Assembly (NCBI GenBank): GCA_029891385.1
Contig: CM057228.1
Coordinates: 54,351,783 to 54,415,782, forward strand
From: Erythroxylum novogranatense
Lineage: Eukaryota > Streptophyta > Magnoliopsida > Malpighiales > Erythroxylaceae
Direction of reading: 5' to 3'
Length of the DNA stretch: 64,000 bases
A model generated the notes under the pieces. It saw only the letters and a list, made by a program, of their open reading frames with translations, was not told where the DNA came from and did not search any database. Below are positions 1-11,833 of this stretch, piece after piece. Made by a program: the position numbers and the translations under genes. How positions within the stretch are numbered: the stretch's first letter is position 1; the number at the start of each line of letters is the position of its first letter.

Positions 1-650
1 ATTGATTTGTGACATTGGTGATTACGTGATGATATGATTTCTTGTGTATTACGATATGATGCTACAAATTGTTACATACTCACGTAAAGCTGTGAAATGA
101 CATTGTAAATGGTTTATCCTTTGTAAATCGTTTTATAATCTGTATATGGCTATATGATCTTTGTTAAGTGAATACTCTTGTACTATCTTTGTCTGCCGTG
201 TAATGCGTAATCGTGATTTAGTGAACCATCGATGATGGTTTCTCCTTTGAGTTATAAACTCACCCAAATTTGCAACCTATTTTTCAGGGATTGTTAGCGG
301 ACTTCTAGCTCAGAAGATCTTTCTTTCTGCGATGCGAAGCTCTTTGGCGAGAGTCGTGATGGCACATGGGTCGGTCATTTGGATTAGTGTTTGAGGATGA
401 CTTAGGATAGATGTTTGTATCGGTCTCTTTTGGTTTTGTTAGGAGATTGATAGACTTGTCTATTGCGGATTGGATTCTTGTCTTTGGATAATTATTACTT
501 TGGATGTCAATTTGTTGATTCTTGTTATTTTGTGATTTAAAATACTTGATGCCATGGATTTTAGCGAAATTTTCTGGTAGTAAATCCTTTATTGTGGGAT
601 CGTGTCGGGCGACCTTGGGTTTCGATGTGTACCTACGGTGAGGCGCTACA
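1..650 (+). mobile_element. Tekay-type gypsy 5' LTR, 3' portion only
   Basis: This is the distal part of the upstream LTR of the first element; its start lies outside the window. It aligns along its whole length with 7492-8144, both ending in ...gctaca. It is followed directly by a primer-binding site, which fixes the boundary. The two copies differ mostly by short indels. It contains the paired hairpins listed separately and, near its end, the stretch 'gatgtgtaccctacggtgag' in variant forms shared with the LTR ends at 8144 and 16520. Confidence 0.85.
221..261. other. Twin hairpin motif in LTR (copy 1)
   Basis: Two short inverted repeats stand side by side: aaccatcgatgatggtt, and then gagtt-ata-aactc (249-261). 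The same pair in the same order occurs at 7711-7748 and in the diverged LTR at 16106-16143. The surroundings have drifted much more, so the hairpins look conserved within this LTR family. Confidence 0.65.
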
Positions 651-655
651 TTTAG

Positions 656-672
656 TGGTATCGAGCATGGTT
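656..672 (+). other. tRNA-iMet primer-binding site of Tekay element
   Basis: The stretch tggtatcgagcatggtt lies 5 bases past the LTR end. It matches the plant initiator-Met PBS TGGTATCAGAGCatGGTT apart from a missing base. It sets the plus-strand orientation of this element. Confidence 0.75.
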
Positions 673-3600
673 GGCATCTTTTGGGCATAGAGCATTATTA
701 AATTTGGAATCCTTGTGTAAGGATATGAGCGATCGAATTTCTTATCTGTTTAGGTCATCCGTTATGGGAGATCAGTAGAAGCGACCGGTGACCAGAATCG
801 GTAGGAGCTAGTAGGGAGTCCCCATGCCTCTCGGAGGAGTTACCTCCTCGAGTTCTGTGAGGCAGGGAGCAGATGCGATCGGCATGGCGGCGATTGATTT
901 CTATGGTAGCATGACCTGCGGAGGTGAGGATGGCTTGAGAGGGCTGGCGAGTCCTCGTCGGATGGGCTGCGACCACGAGGAGAGATTGACTACTCTGTCT
1001 CCTTACTCTGAGGTCCTGCATATCGATGGTGGAGGGCTGTCGGGCGGTACCACGGGCCACATACTCGACATGGGATGATTTTACGAGGGCCTTGAGGACA
1101 ATTTCATGCCCAAGGTCTATCTGGAGATGAAGATGCAAGAGTTCTTAGAGTTGAGGCAGGGACGGATGGTGTGGTGACTACGAGTTGATTTAATGAGTTG
1201 ATGGGCTATGTACCTTTGATTTCTCACGAGGGACGGCAGATGCCGTAGATTTGAGGTGGACTCAATTTGAGATCCGCTTTTGTTGGCCGAATCGATATGA
1301 GCTCATTCTTGGTGAGGCTGCATTGTCGAGATAAAGCATTCTTCTGGCGAATCTGTTGAGGCCAGACGAGGGACCCGACATAGAGACCTAGTGATAGCCA
1401 TGGCAAAGACTTTGGCGGAGGCTCTGATGGCGACAGTAGGCCCTTGGTCTGCTGGAGGGCGAACAGTGGATATGGGCGGAGGCGGTCGCCTGAGCTGCTA
1501 GTGGTGGTGGTAGTGCGGAGGATCGAGACGGTCGCCCCTGGTTGTGAGCATTGTGGCGAGAGGCACGATGGAAGTGCCGATGGTTATCTGGAGCCTACTT
1601 GAGGTCGGCTCGATGGAGCATTTGGTGAGCGCCGAGACATTGGGGCCAGTCTACTATGGTAGTAGATCGACGATAATACCCGATCAATGAGCCGTGGAGG
1701 TGGATCATCTTTGGAGAGATCGAGGCCGAGGGCGAGGGCGAGGAGCAGCGAGAGGTTACATAGTGGTCAGAGGGATTGAGTGGCGGCGGCGGTCTCGGCG
1801 AGGTCTATGCCATGACACGGCGGAGGCCAGGACTCGCGGATGTTGTTCGGGTATGCTTCTTATACGGTATAGAAGCATATGCATTGTTGGATCTGGATCC
1901 ACCCATTCTTTTTGCACCGCATCTAGCATGTAATTGCATGGGGATGGCGGAGGTTACTGATATGGGTTAGAGGTGAGTACACCTCTAGGTAGTACTAGCT
2001 GTATTGGGAGAGGTATGTATAGGATGTCGGTCCAGATTGACCGGCGGTGTTGAGTCTGATTTGATAATCTTGGCTCTGCGGAGATTGATGTGATATTGGG
2101 GATGGGTGGTTAGCGTGCATAGAACATTATAATTTGTTACACCAAGGAGGTTGTATTGGATTCCTGGACAGCCCGTGGTGGTGTTTAGAGGTCGGTCGGT
2201 ATGTACTGCGAGGATGATATCCTTTATGAGTGCCACGAGATTGATGCGAGGGAGGTTGTGAGGGCTATCGGCTCGTGTAGTGGATTCTCGAGTTGGCGAG
2301 ATTGGAGGATGTTCCGTAGTGAGGAATTTTGGATGTTTTTCTCGAGGAGTTACGGGATTGCCGCGGCGAGAGATAGAGTTTGAGATTGATCTCGTTCCGT
2401 GCAGCTTCTATATCGATCCCTCCATATAGGATGGTGCCGGTGGGCGAGAAAGCTTAAGGCTCGATTCGGGAACTTTTAGACAAGGGTTTATCGGATCGAG
2501 TGTTTACGCCATGGGGAGCTCGGTATTGTTTGTAAAGAAGAAGGATGGGACTACGAGGCGTGCATTGATTATAGGCGGTTGAGCAAAGTGACGATGAAGA
2601 ATAAGTATCCTTGCCTAGGATTGGCGATCTATTTGATCGATTCGAGGAGCTCGGTGTTTACTAAGTTAGACTGCGATCGGGTTACTATCGATTGAGGATT
2701 AGAGGCGATGTGCCTAAAAGTGCTTTAGGAGTAGATGCGGGCATTTGAGTTCTTAGTGATGCCGTTTGGGTTGACTAATGCCGGCGGTCTTCGTGGCTTT
2801 GATGAATAGGATTTTCAGCCTACTGGATCGATTTGTGATAGTGTTTATTGATGACATCTTGGTTTATTCGAGGGATGAGCAGAGCACCTTGAGCATCCCG
2901 AGGATAGTGTTGCGAGTCATGAGAGAGGCGGTTGTTAGCCAAATTCGCTAAGTGTGAATTTTAGCTTGATGAGATCGTGTTTACGGGACACGTGGTGTCG
3001 ATGAGGTATCGGTGGATCCTCACAAGATAGAGCGATGATGAGTTGGGAAATTCGAGGTATGTGCGAGTTGAGAGTTTCCTAGGGCTAACGGTTATTACGG
3101 AGATTCGTCGAGGATTTTCGTTGATCTCCGCCCCTCGCGAAGCTATTGAGGAAGAATGTACCGTTCAGATGGGTGAGGATTGCGGAAGAGCTTTAAGGAG
3201 CTGAAACATCGGTTGGCGACCCTTGCCGGTGTTAGGCATTCCTACAGGGCTGGAGGCTTTGTGGTTCTGATGATGCCTCTTTTGAGGGGTTGGGATGTGT
3301 ATTGATGCAGCATGGGAAAGTTATAAGCGTATGCCTCAAGGCGAGTTGAGGTCTCACGAGGTGAATTATCGGTCATGACTTGGAGTTAGCTGCGATAGTA
3401 TTTGCTCACGAAGATGCTGGAACCTTATCGTATGGGGAGCGTTCGGATCTTCCTGAGACCATAAAGTTTGAGGTATCTGTTGAGTCGAGAGGGCTCGATT
3501 TGAGGCGAGAGGAGATGGATAGATTCTTGAAGGATTCTGTTGCACGATTGAGTACCATCGAGGAAGGCCAATATAGTGGCGATGCTTTGAAGCGAGAGAT

Positions 3601-5110
3601 CGCATGGTATTGTAGCTCGATTCGGATGGAGAGATTGCCTAATCGTCTGATTGAGAGCTCTTAATGTACAGATGGATTTGGGGCGAGGATGGAGCGATTG
3701 CTTTCTGTTGAGGCTCGGGCGATCTTTGCGTGCGAGATTCGGAGGTTGGGACGGGACGTCTAGTGGAAGCGATTGATAGAGTTGGATGATGCAGATTGAG
3801 TTTGAGTTGAGAGATGGGACATTATGGATGGGACGAGAGGCATGTGTGCGGATATTGATGATTTGAGGCAGGGAGATCCTAGAGGAGGCTCATGTGGCGC
3901 TTATGCTATGCATCTGGTTCGACCAGATGTATAACCTTGAGGCGACATTTACGGTGGCACGGTATGAAGAGGCAAGTGGCGAATATGTGTCGGTGTACGA
4001 CATGTCAGCGAGTTAAGCGAGCATCGAACTCCGATGGGAAAGTTGCATTCGTTGCCCATTCGGGTGGAAGTGGGGCGAATTACCATGGATTCGTGATGAG
4101 GTTGCCTAGGACACGAGGCAACATGATGCTATCTGAGTCATAGTGGACGATTGACCGTCGGCTCACTTCTTGCCGATGAGAGAGTAATACTCTCGATCGG
4201 TTGGCCCAGTATATAGCGAAGATTATGCGATTGCATGGGGTTCCGTTGTCGATAGTTTGAGACGAGGATCGAGTTTATCGAGTTGGAAGAGCCTCGGTAT
4301 ATGGGTACTCGGTGAATTTCAGCCGCATTCCATCCTCGGTGATGGGCCAGTGAGAGGGCGATCAGGCTATTGAGGACATGCTTGGGCATGTGTCTGGAGT
4401 TTAGAGTGCGTGGGATCAATACTTGGCGATAGAATTTGCATACAATAACTTGATGTCGAGGCGATATTGGGATGACACCGTATGAGGCCTTTATGGCGGG
4501 CCGTGTAGATCACCTTGTGTTGGGATGAAGAGGTGAGAGATCGATAGAGGTCGAGCTGATCGAGGATACTGACCGATAAGATCTGATTGGTCGAGAGTCG
4601 CATCAAAGCGGCTCGGAGACGAACGAGAAGAGTTATCGCGGATCGGCGTCGGTGGGGTATGGAGTATAGTGTGGGTGATCGAGTATTCCTTGAGTGTCTC
4701 CTTGGAAAGAATGCGAGATTTGGCCGTAAGGCAAATTGAGCCCTCAGTATATTGGTCCGTTTGAGATCCTTGAGAGGATAGGACCAGCAGCTTCTGAGTT
4801 GGCTTTAGGCGAGATGTCCCGATTGCATGGCGTGTTTCACGTTAGTATGCTCCGACGGTACCGATCAGACCCGACGCATGTGATTACGGCTCGGGATATC
4901 GAGATAGCGGTGATATGAGTTATGTGGAAGAATAGATGCGGATCATTGGATCACAGGTCAAGCAATTGCGAAACCGGTGATTCCATTGGTGAAAGTACTT
5001 TGGAAGAACCACTTTCTGCTGAGGAAGCTACTTGGGAGGCGAGGAGTATATGAGGAGCGGTATCCTCATTTATTTGTGAGACGGTATGAAATTCGAGGGC
5101 GAAATTTTTA
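673..5110 (+). pseudogene. Broken gag-pol of Tekay/Del chromovirus
   Basis: The internal region of the first Ty3/gypsy element keeps the expected order of domains, but the frame changes every hundred bases or so. Visible pieces are a protease active site reading DSGSTHSF after one missing base (about 1890-1912), reverse transcriptase (about 2470-2930) with an intact FIDDILVYS box at 2844-2870, traces of RNase H (about 3240-3450), an integrase HHCC zinc-finger region at 3892-4143 with CQRVK, an integrase tail at 4736-4860 with YIGPFEILERIGP and FHVSMLRRY, and a chromodomain-like end (about 4915-5100). This order, the chromodomain and the long LTRs point to the Tekay (Del) clade. No stretch could encode a working polyprotein. 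Many breaks are single-base indels, so some may be consensus errors. Confidence 0.85.
4736..4918 (+). pseudogene. Integrase C-terminal fragment (GPF module)
   Basis: This 60-codon open stretch is the clearest surviving integrase tail. It shows a GPFEIL motif, then LGEMSRLHGVFHVSMLRRY and DPTHVI, which is the typical end of a chromoviral integrase ahead of the chromodomain. Downstream, in shifted frames, come VIPLVKVLWKNH and a TWE-like segment, as in Tekay chromodomains, which are thought to steer integration toward modified histones. It has no independent start and is part of the broken polyprotein. Confidence 0.75.
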
Positions 5111-5124
5111 TTAGGAGGGTGAAT
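5111..5124 (+). other. Polypurine tract of Tekay element
   Basis: The purine-rich stretch taggagggtgaat lies immediately before the 3' LTR start tgtaacatcc at 5125. This is where the plus-strand primer of an LTR element is expected. Confidence 0.65.
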
Positions 5125-5590
5125 TGTAACATCCGTCACTTTGTCATTAAGGGTATTTTGGTTATTATGAGTCATCTTGATAGGTTTCTTTGCATTCATT
5201 GAATGAGCATATTCTTGGCCTCTAATTGTAGAGGAACATGTTTAATGCATATGCATTTATCCATAGGTACATGCATTCATGATTTCGGTATTTAATTGTA
5301 AGTAAATGGCGAGTTATTGGCCCATTGGTGAGAGTTAATTGAAATTTAGTGTCAGTGCAATTGGTGATTTGATCATTTATGAGTGATTGGTAATTTATAA
5401 TGGCTTATAGGAAATTCTCGTGAAATTAGGAGATAATGCGGACGGAAAGTTTTGGGTGGTATTGGTGACCTACGATCTTGAAAAGCTTGTCGATTGCAAT
5501 GGAAAAATTAGAATTTTCTTGATAGGAAATAATTATGTGGAACCATTGGGATTTAGAGACTGAAATTTGGATGACTTGGAGACTTAGGTC

Positions 5591-5599
5591 TATAAATAC
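5591..5599 (+). promoter_or_regulatory. LTR TATA box
   Basis: The motif tataaatac lies about 465 bp into the 3' LTR. A pyrimidine-rich stretch (ttctcttctttccccc) follows about 50 bp downstream, a layout typical of a plant LTR promoter and leader. Confidence 0.55.
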
Positions 5600-6215
5600 T
5601 AGGTTTGAGAATTTGGGAAAACACTAAGGCAATTTCACGTTTCTCTTCTTTCCCCCTACTGTGACTTGCGATTTCCTCCCATTGGTAAGGATTCCTCGAT
5701 TTTCTTTATGGATTCTTTCCCTTGAGATGAGGTTAACTGATTGACTGTTATTGGTGAAGGTTAGAGGCTCTGGGATTAGTGAATCGTTGAGCTTGAAGGA
5801 TTTTAGGGTTTCGGAGGATTTTGAGGAATCCGTAGCTTGATCTGTGATTTGGTAAGTTTTAAGAGCTTTGATGTTGTTATGGATGATTCTTACTGTATTT
5901 ATGGCATTTATTATATTTGATCGGGTAGTTGGGAGTGTTTATGGATGGGTTTTGTTATTGATGATTACCGTAGGAGTGCATAGGGTCGAAGTGTGGATTT
6001 GTGGAGGTAGATTATCGATTTGTTGATGGATAGAGTTATATTGATGATTGAATATACTAAGGTTGCGATGATGATAATATTGCTTGATTTATGTGTATTG
6101 AGTTCTTGGTGAGTTCGAGAATCGAATCTGGAAATCTGGACTGGTGTGTTTAAAAGCTATGTGTTGGGGAAGAAGGAGGCATGCGTAGTGGATTTAGGTT
6201 GGAGACCGCACGACC

Positions 6216-6410
6216 GTGAGGAGCTTCGGCATGCAGACGGCGATGAAGTAGCTTCGGCAGCGAATGACGATGAGGAGCTTCGGCATGCGGACGGCGGTGA
6301 GGAGCTTCGGCATGCAGACGGCGGTGAGTAACTTCGGCATGCGGACGGCGGTGAGTGCTTCGGCATCGCAGACGGCGATGAGGAGCTTCGGCATGCGGAC
6401 GAGCTGCGAG
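6216..6410. repeat. Minisatellite inside the Tekay LTR
   Basis: About six imperfect copies of a roughly 27-33 bp unit, with core gaggagcttcggcatgcag followed by acggcg(a/g)tga, lie in tandem. The stretch is rich in CpG, unlike its AT-rich surroundings. It continues into less regular cgatcg/gagcg-rich sequence up to about 6620. Confidence 0.8.
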
Positions 6411-7710
6411 TAACCGGCATCTGAGCGAGCTGCGGATCGATCGATCATCCGAGCGATCGGCCGACGAAGTTCGTATCGTTCGGCTATCTGGCGACCGAGC
6501 GGCGAGCTTTGGGAATCGCTTCGCACGCAGGCGGCGATGGGGCGCGGTCTGCGTAGCTAGTCGAGATGAGCGGCGGTTTAAGCGTGCGGGCTAGGGCTCG
6601 CGTCGAGTCGACTGTGGCATGCGGGTGAGCGCCAGCGCGCCCGTGGTCATGACCTTTGCCCTAGTCGTCAGAAGAGAGTGTTTGAGGCTTTTGGCATTGG
6701 GACTTAGGAAATTAACCGATTAAGGTGATTAAGGATTAGATTTGATTTGAAGTTTAAATTGGAATTTTTATGGATGTGTTAGACCCGAGGAATAGGAAAT
6801 TGCTATTGGGGATCCTAATTGAGGTAAATTATTGGATTTTAGAAATGGATCAATTATTGTCAATCAACTCGATGAAGAGTCGAATTGGGTTTTTAGCACC
6901 GGAATCGTGGCGTGCATTGTACATTATTTCAACGAGACATATGCATTCTTGTCTTTGTTTTATTGGGCAATAAGTGATGGGTTGTACTTTATTGTTATAG
7001 AGGCACCGTTGGACCGTCGTTCCACGGACATTCTTTGGGACTTCGAGCGTAGCTTCGGAAGTTACTGGTGAAGTAACCTAGTTGGTTTCTCAAATTCTGA
7101 TTGCTTACATGCTCTACATGAATTACATGCAAAGATGAATTGTATGACTCTTGTATGATTATTGGCATGTATTGGATTGAATTGCATGTCTTTCTTGAAC
7201 CGAATTGTCTTCTTTACGTGATCTTTGAGGCCGAATCTTGGGCTTTATAGCCATACACGAACTCTTGAATCTGAATTTCTTGAACATTGCATTGCATGCA
7301 TAAATGCATGATCGGATAATGGGCGTGTCCCAGTTGCTAATTTCTTTGAAAAGAGCCTAGTGCTAACGAATCTTTGTCTTGACGGGCTTGGCAGGGGAGA
7401 AAATCACGGCGTCCCTCTTGTTTCTTGTTGAGCACTTGGGCACAACTTGAATAACTGGAAAAGAGTCACATATGCATTGTATACACATGGTGATTGATTT
7501 GTGACATTGGTGATTACGTGATGATATGATTTCTTGTGTATTACGATATGATGCTACAAATTGTTACATACTCACAAAGCGTGAAATGACATTGTAAATG
7601 GTTTATCATTGTAAATCGTTTTATAATCTTGTATATGGCTATATGATCTTTATTAAGTGAATACTCTTTGTCTTATCTTTGTCGCGTAATGCGTAATCGT
7701 GATTTGAGTG

Positions 7711-7748
7711 AACCATCGATGATGGTTTCTCACCGAGTTCATAAACTC
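7711..7748. other. Twin hairpin motif in LTR (copy 2)
   Basis: The same two inverted repeats as at 221-261 occur here: aaccatcgatgatggtt (7711-7727) and gagttcataaactc (7735-7748). Confidence 0.65.
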
Positions 7749-8144
7749 ACCCAAATTTGCAACTATTTTTCGGGACTATTAGAGCGGACTTCTAGCTGAA
7801 GATCTTTCTTTCTGCCGTGCGGTGCTTTGGCGAGAGTCGTGATGGCACGTAGGTCGGTCAATTTGGATTAGTGTTTTGAGGATGACTTAGGATAGATGTT
7901 TGTATCGGTCTCTTTTTGGTTTTGTTAGGAGATTGATAGACTTGTCTATTGGATTGGATTCTTGTCTTTGGATAATTATTACTTTGGATGTCAATTTGTT
8001 GATTCTTTGTTATTTTGTGATTTAAAATACTTGATGCCATGGATTTTAGCGAAATTTTCTGGTAGTAAATCCTTTATTGTGGGATACGTGTCGGAGCGAC
8101 CTTCGGGTTTCCCGATGTGTACCCTACGGTGAGGGGGCGCTACA

Positions 8145-9800
8145 TTTGGTCTTCTTCTCCTCTGTGACAACCAATCTGTGTTCCCAATTTTCTCTTTGAA
8201 AAGTTAAATATTTGGATGGAACATTAGTCATCACACTCAAGACTTTTGACTAACCTTTTGTCCCATAACATGTGTAGCAATCATTTGCGAACAAGTGAAG
8301 GCGAAAAGTAGTAGAAACTACTTCTTCAAACATTGGATTATCGAGGACATTGTGAGTATCCTTAAGATTACGATATGACTTCCACATTAACTTCAAGCAA
8401 TATCAACCGTATCATGAACAGACTTTTCGTAGTATCAACAACGATCTTTTCTTGCTGTACCTTCTTAGACTTTGTTTACATTGTTGAACTTCCTTCTTTG
8501 TCGACTTATTTTCTTTCCCTTGATGACTTTTTAGGTTGCGTTTTTTCTTTTCGGTTCTTCTTTCCTTTTCCTCCACTTCCTTGAGGCGAGTTTCGAATCT
8601 TTTCAAGGATTGATGTCAACGACTTTGTAGCTCTTGATCCTTGCGATTCGAGAATGCTTTGATTGACTTGATTCTCTGGATTGGTGGCTTCTACATTGTA
8701 CGATTTTTGCTCTGGGTGGCGTTCTTGCTTGCTTTGGAATGTCACTCGCGGATGGTTCCTTTACGCTTCAAGTCATCGATTGAAAATCGAACACTTCTCG
8801 ACTTTGATTCACGAGAATGTGATCTTGTTTCCTTCATAGAAGATTTCTTGATGCGCTCCCCTCAATTGTTGCTTTTCTTGCCAAATCGCTCCTTTTACAT
8901 ACGAAAATCTCGAGACCCATTTTAGCAATAGATGTTGAATCTATATAGCTTTTAATGATATCTTACATGCGATTCCCTTTCGATCGATGCGGATTCTCGA
9001 ACACTCTTGTCAACAACATCTCATAAGGACAAGTGTTTGTATCCTTTATTGATTTTACCATGTCTTGATAAATCAAAATGGTAAATCTATTGGGTGATGA
9101 TTGGAAGATGAAGAATACATTGTTCATCGGGTAGTGACTGATGTCGTGAACTATTCTTGGTAGAACACGGTCACTTAGAGCCATGAACAATACCCTTGCC
9201 TTTGGTACCGCCAAGAGGCTCTCCTTTCGATTAGGTTATTTTGTCCATAAAGTTGACGACTAACTTCATCTTCGTTCATCTTAAGCTTAGTCATCAATTC
9301 GCCATATTAGTGGGTTGAACTCCATCCATCGGACATTGGTGACTTTCTCGAGAACTCCGCCGTTCTTATAGCAGAGTGTGTGTCTACATACGACACGATT
9401 GTATCGTCTCTCGATTTAGTATTCTTCGAACTCATAAACTTCTTGTAGATAGACTTCATCTCGTATTTGAAAGAAGTTTTTCCATCCTGCCGCCATTATC
9501 TCGGCTCTATATCCATCTGTTCTTTTCTTAGTTCTTGAAGTTTACCAATCTTCCGACTGATCTTGGATCAACTCATAAAATAGGCTTGACATTCATCTTC
9601 TGATTACGATTGAGTAGGAACTTGCTTGAAGAAATTTCAGAGAGATTTTAAGAGAACTAGCAATTTACGAATTCGGTAGAAATCCCAAAAGTCGGTTTTA
9701 GGGATATTATAGTGAATTCTAGAACGATTGTACTTCTCGATGATCTCGACTTTTCCCTCTAAAACTTTTTATTGTGAAAGAAGTTTTATATCCGAAACAA
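8145..9800 (-). pseudogene. Post-pol (env-like position) region of Sirevirus element
   Basis: This stretch lies downstream of the copia RNase H on the minus strand, where Sireviruses often carry an extra env-like ORF. It has no long frame. Short minus-strand frames (8412-8606, 8506-8745) are rich in Lys, Glu and Gln and look like coiled coil. Around 9235-9480 one can read SIYKKFMSSKNTKSRDD and LMTKLKMNEDEVSRQL. I do not recognise a specific protein, so the env-like label rests on position only. The far LTR of this element is not found; the region ends abruptly at the Tekay LTR (8144). Confidence 0.4.
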
Positions 9801-9802
9801 TC

Positions 9803-10030
9803 TAACGCCGTTAACTCCACCGTTCCTTTGTCTTTTCTTTTTGAAAATCGGATGATCAAGCCGTTAACTCCACCGCTCTATCTGTCTTGTTTTTTGAAAA
9901 CCAAATGAATGGTCCGTTAACTCCTCAAATCTGTCTGTTTTGTCTTTATGAAAACCGGATGAATGGTCCGTTAACTCCTCGTCTGCATCATCTTGTCTTT
10001 ATGAAAACCGGATGAATGGTCCGTTAACAT
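9803..10030. repeat. About 60-bp tandem repeat after copia pol
   Basis: Four imperfect copies of a unit of about 60-70 bp share the core ccgttaactcc, then a cttgtcttt(a/t)tgaaaa segment and ccggatgaatggt. They sit between the end of copia RNase H and the env-like position. Confidence 0.7.
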
Positions 10031-10059
10031 CACCATATTGAGGTTGCGTCGATTTCTTT

Positions 10060-10600
10060 AAAGCGATCTTCACTTAGTGGTTTTGTAAAGATATCAGCCA
10101 TTGATATTTTGTTTCTATGAATTGTAGGTAGACGACTTTCTTACGAGCGTAATCTCTCAAGAAATGATGTCGACTTCTATGTGCTTCACCTTGAATGTTG
10201 AATTGGATTCTTTGACAAGGTGATGGCGCCGGTGTTGTCGCGATATATTGGAATCTCTTCTTATTGTATTGAGTAGTCCTCAATTGATACTTGATCCACA
10301 ATACTTGTGAACAACAACTTCGGCGGACATATATTCAACTTCAGATTGATAATGCAATCGAGCTTTGTCTCTTGCTTGACCATGACACCGAGTTTGGTCG
10401 AAAGTGATGACCACCACTCGTGCTCTTCCTTCGATCCTATCACGGCATAGTCCGCATCGCAATATCCATTCAACCTGAAATTTTACCTTTCTCATACATT
10501 AAGCAAAGATCGGTAGTACTGCGAGATATCTCAAAATTCGTTTTACAAAGAATATAATGAGATTCTCTAGGATCGGCTGAAACCTTACACACTGCATACC
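10060..10600 (-). pseudogene. Copia RNase H remnant
   Basis: On the minus strand, pieces in different frames match copia RNase H: GYCDADYA (near 10440-10470), LNICPPKLL and LTSIVDQVSIEDYSIQ, continuing to WIKYQLR. This is the normal C-terminal domain of a Ty1/copia polyprotein after the reverse transcriptase at 10622-11210. Single-base indels split it into short frames. It would have removed RNA from RNA-DNA hybrids during reverse transcription, but it cannot now be translated as one domain. Confidence 0.75.
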
Positions 10601-10621
10601 TTGAATAGAATGTCGGTCTAC

Positions 10622-11203
10622 TTACTTGTAAGATAAAGCAAAGAACCAATCATCCTCTAAATAGGGTTTGATCCACCTTCTTACCACTTTCGTCTTTTGA
10701 CAACAAGTTTGAAGGATGCATCGGGGTAGACATATGTTTAACCTTGCACATATCAAACTTAGACAACAATTCTTTAAGATATTTTGTTGATGGATAAAAA
10801 TCTTATCCTTAGTTTGCTTTACTTGCAATCCAAGAAAGAATTTTAACTCACCCATCATGCTCATCTCAAATTCATTTTTCATCATATTTTCAAAGCTCAA
10901 GCATAACCTTTTTGAGGTTGCTCCAAAAATAATATCATCAACATAGATTTGCATAATAATAAAATCATTATTCAAGTTCTTCCTAAAAAGAGTTTTGTCT
11001 ACTTTACCTCTAGTAAATCCATTTCCTATAAGAAATGAGCTCAGACGATCATACCATGCTCTAGGGGCCTGTTTCAGTCCATATAAGGCTTTATGAAGTC
11101 TATAGACATGATCTGGATACTTTATATCCTCAAATCCAGGAGGTTGCTTGACATAGACTTCTTCATCTATAAAACCGTTCAGAAATGCACTTTTTACATC
11201 CAT
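10622..11203 (-). pseudogene. Copia (Sirevirus-type) reverse transcriptase fragment
   Basis: This is the best preserved piece of the copia element: 193 open codons starting inside the domain at [18 protein letters not shown]. It includes the copia signatures [22 protein letters not shown], the catalytic box [11 protein letters not shown] and [12 protein letters not shown]. The FGAT ending after the catalytic box fits the Sirevirus (SIRE/Maximus) lineage. The fingers region upstream (11204-11560) is recognisable but broken. It is flanked by indel-rich sequence on both sides, an abrupt change in reading-frame quality. The domain is incomplete, so no activity is expected. Confidence 0.88.
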
Positions 11204-11833
11204 CTGAAAAGCTTTATGTCATGGCAAACAAAGATATGCAAGCGATATCCTTATTGTTTCAAGTCTTGCTCTTTGGAGCATATGTCTCATTGTAGTCTAT
11301 TCCTTCTTGCTGATTATAGCCTTGTGCTACTAATCTTGCCTTATTGCGACTTACTTTTCTGATTAAGTCTAGTTTATTCTTGAATACCCATCTAGTACCA
11401 ATAATGGATTTCTTTTCAAGTTTAGGAACTAAGGACGGACTTTATTCTATAGAATTGATTCAACTCCTCTTGCATAGCTAGTATCCATGCTTCATCTTTT
11501 AGAGCTTCATCAATCTTCTTAGGTTCTACTTCGGATATAAATGCTACGTTGGCTTCTCTTACGAACTTAGACCTTGTTCGTACACCTTCGAGGTTTCTCA
11601 AATGATTGACTCTTTAGGATGAGAACTTTGTATCTCAATCTTTCTTTAACTCCAAATTCTTGAAATGTCTTTCTTTTCGTCATATAGTGTTTCGATGAAG
11701 ATACTTCTTTGTACTCCGTCAAAGGCAGCATAATGACATCATTATCGATTCCTCTTCCTTATTGGGTTGAGAGCTATCATCGAACTTGACATGAATAGTT
11801 TCTTCAACAGTCTTTGAGGTGAGGTTGTAGACT

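Larger units (their letters stand above)
5125..8144 (+). mobile_element. Tekay-type gypsy 3' LTR (about 3.0 kb)
   Basis: This LTR starts with tgtaacatcc after the polypurine tract and ends ...gctaca, matching the upstream copy over the shared 650 bp. At 3020 bp it is long, as is usual for Tekay/Del elements. It holds a TATA box (5591-5599), a GC- and CpG-rich minisatellite near 6216-6410, the twin hairpins at 7711-7748 and a conserved terminus. Several ORFs can be read through the minisatellite, but they are low-complexity artefacts. Confidence 0.85.

Noticed and set aside
6146..6526. Overlapping ORFs with Arg-Ser-Ser-Ala-Cys or Met-Pro-Lys-Leu-Leu repeats
   Set aside because: They are translations of the LTR minisatellite in several frames and on both strands; no start context or family similarity is seen.
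8375..8925. Plus-strand ORFs with Phe/Leu-rich products
   Set aside because: They are opposite the charged coiled-coil-like frames of the copia post-pol region.
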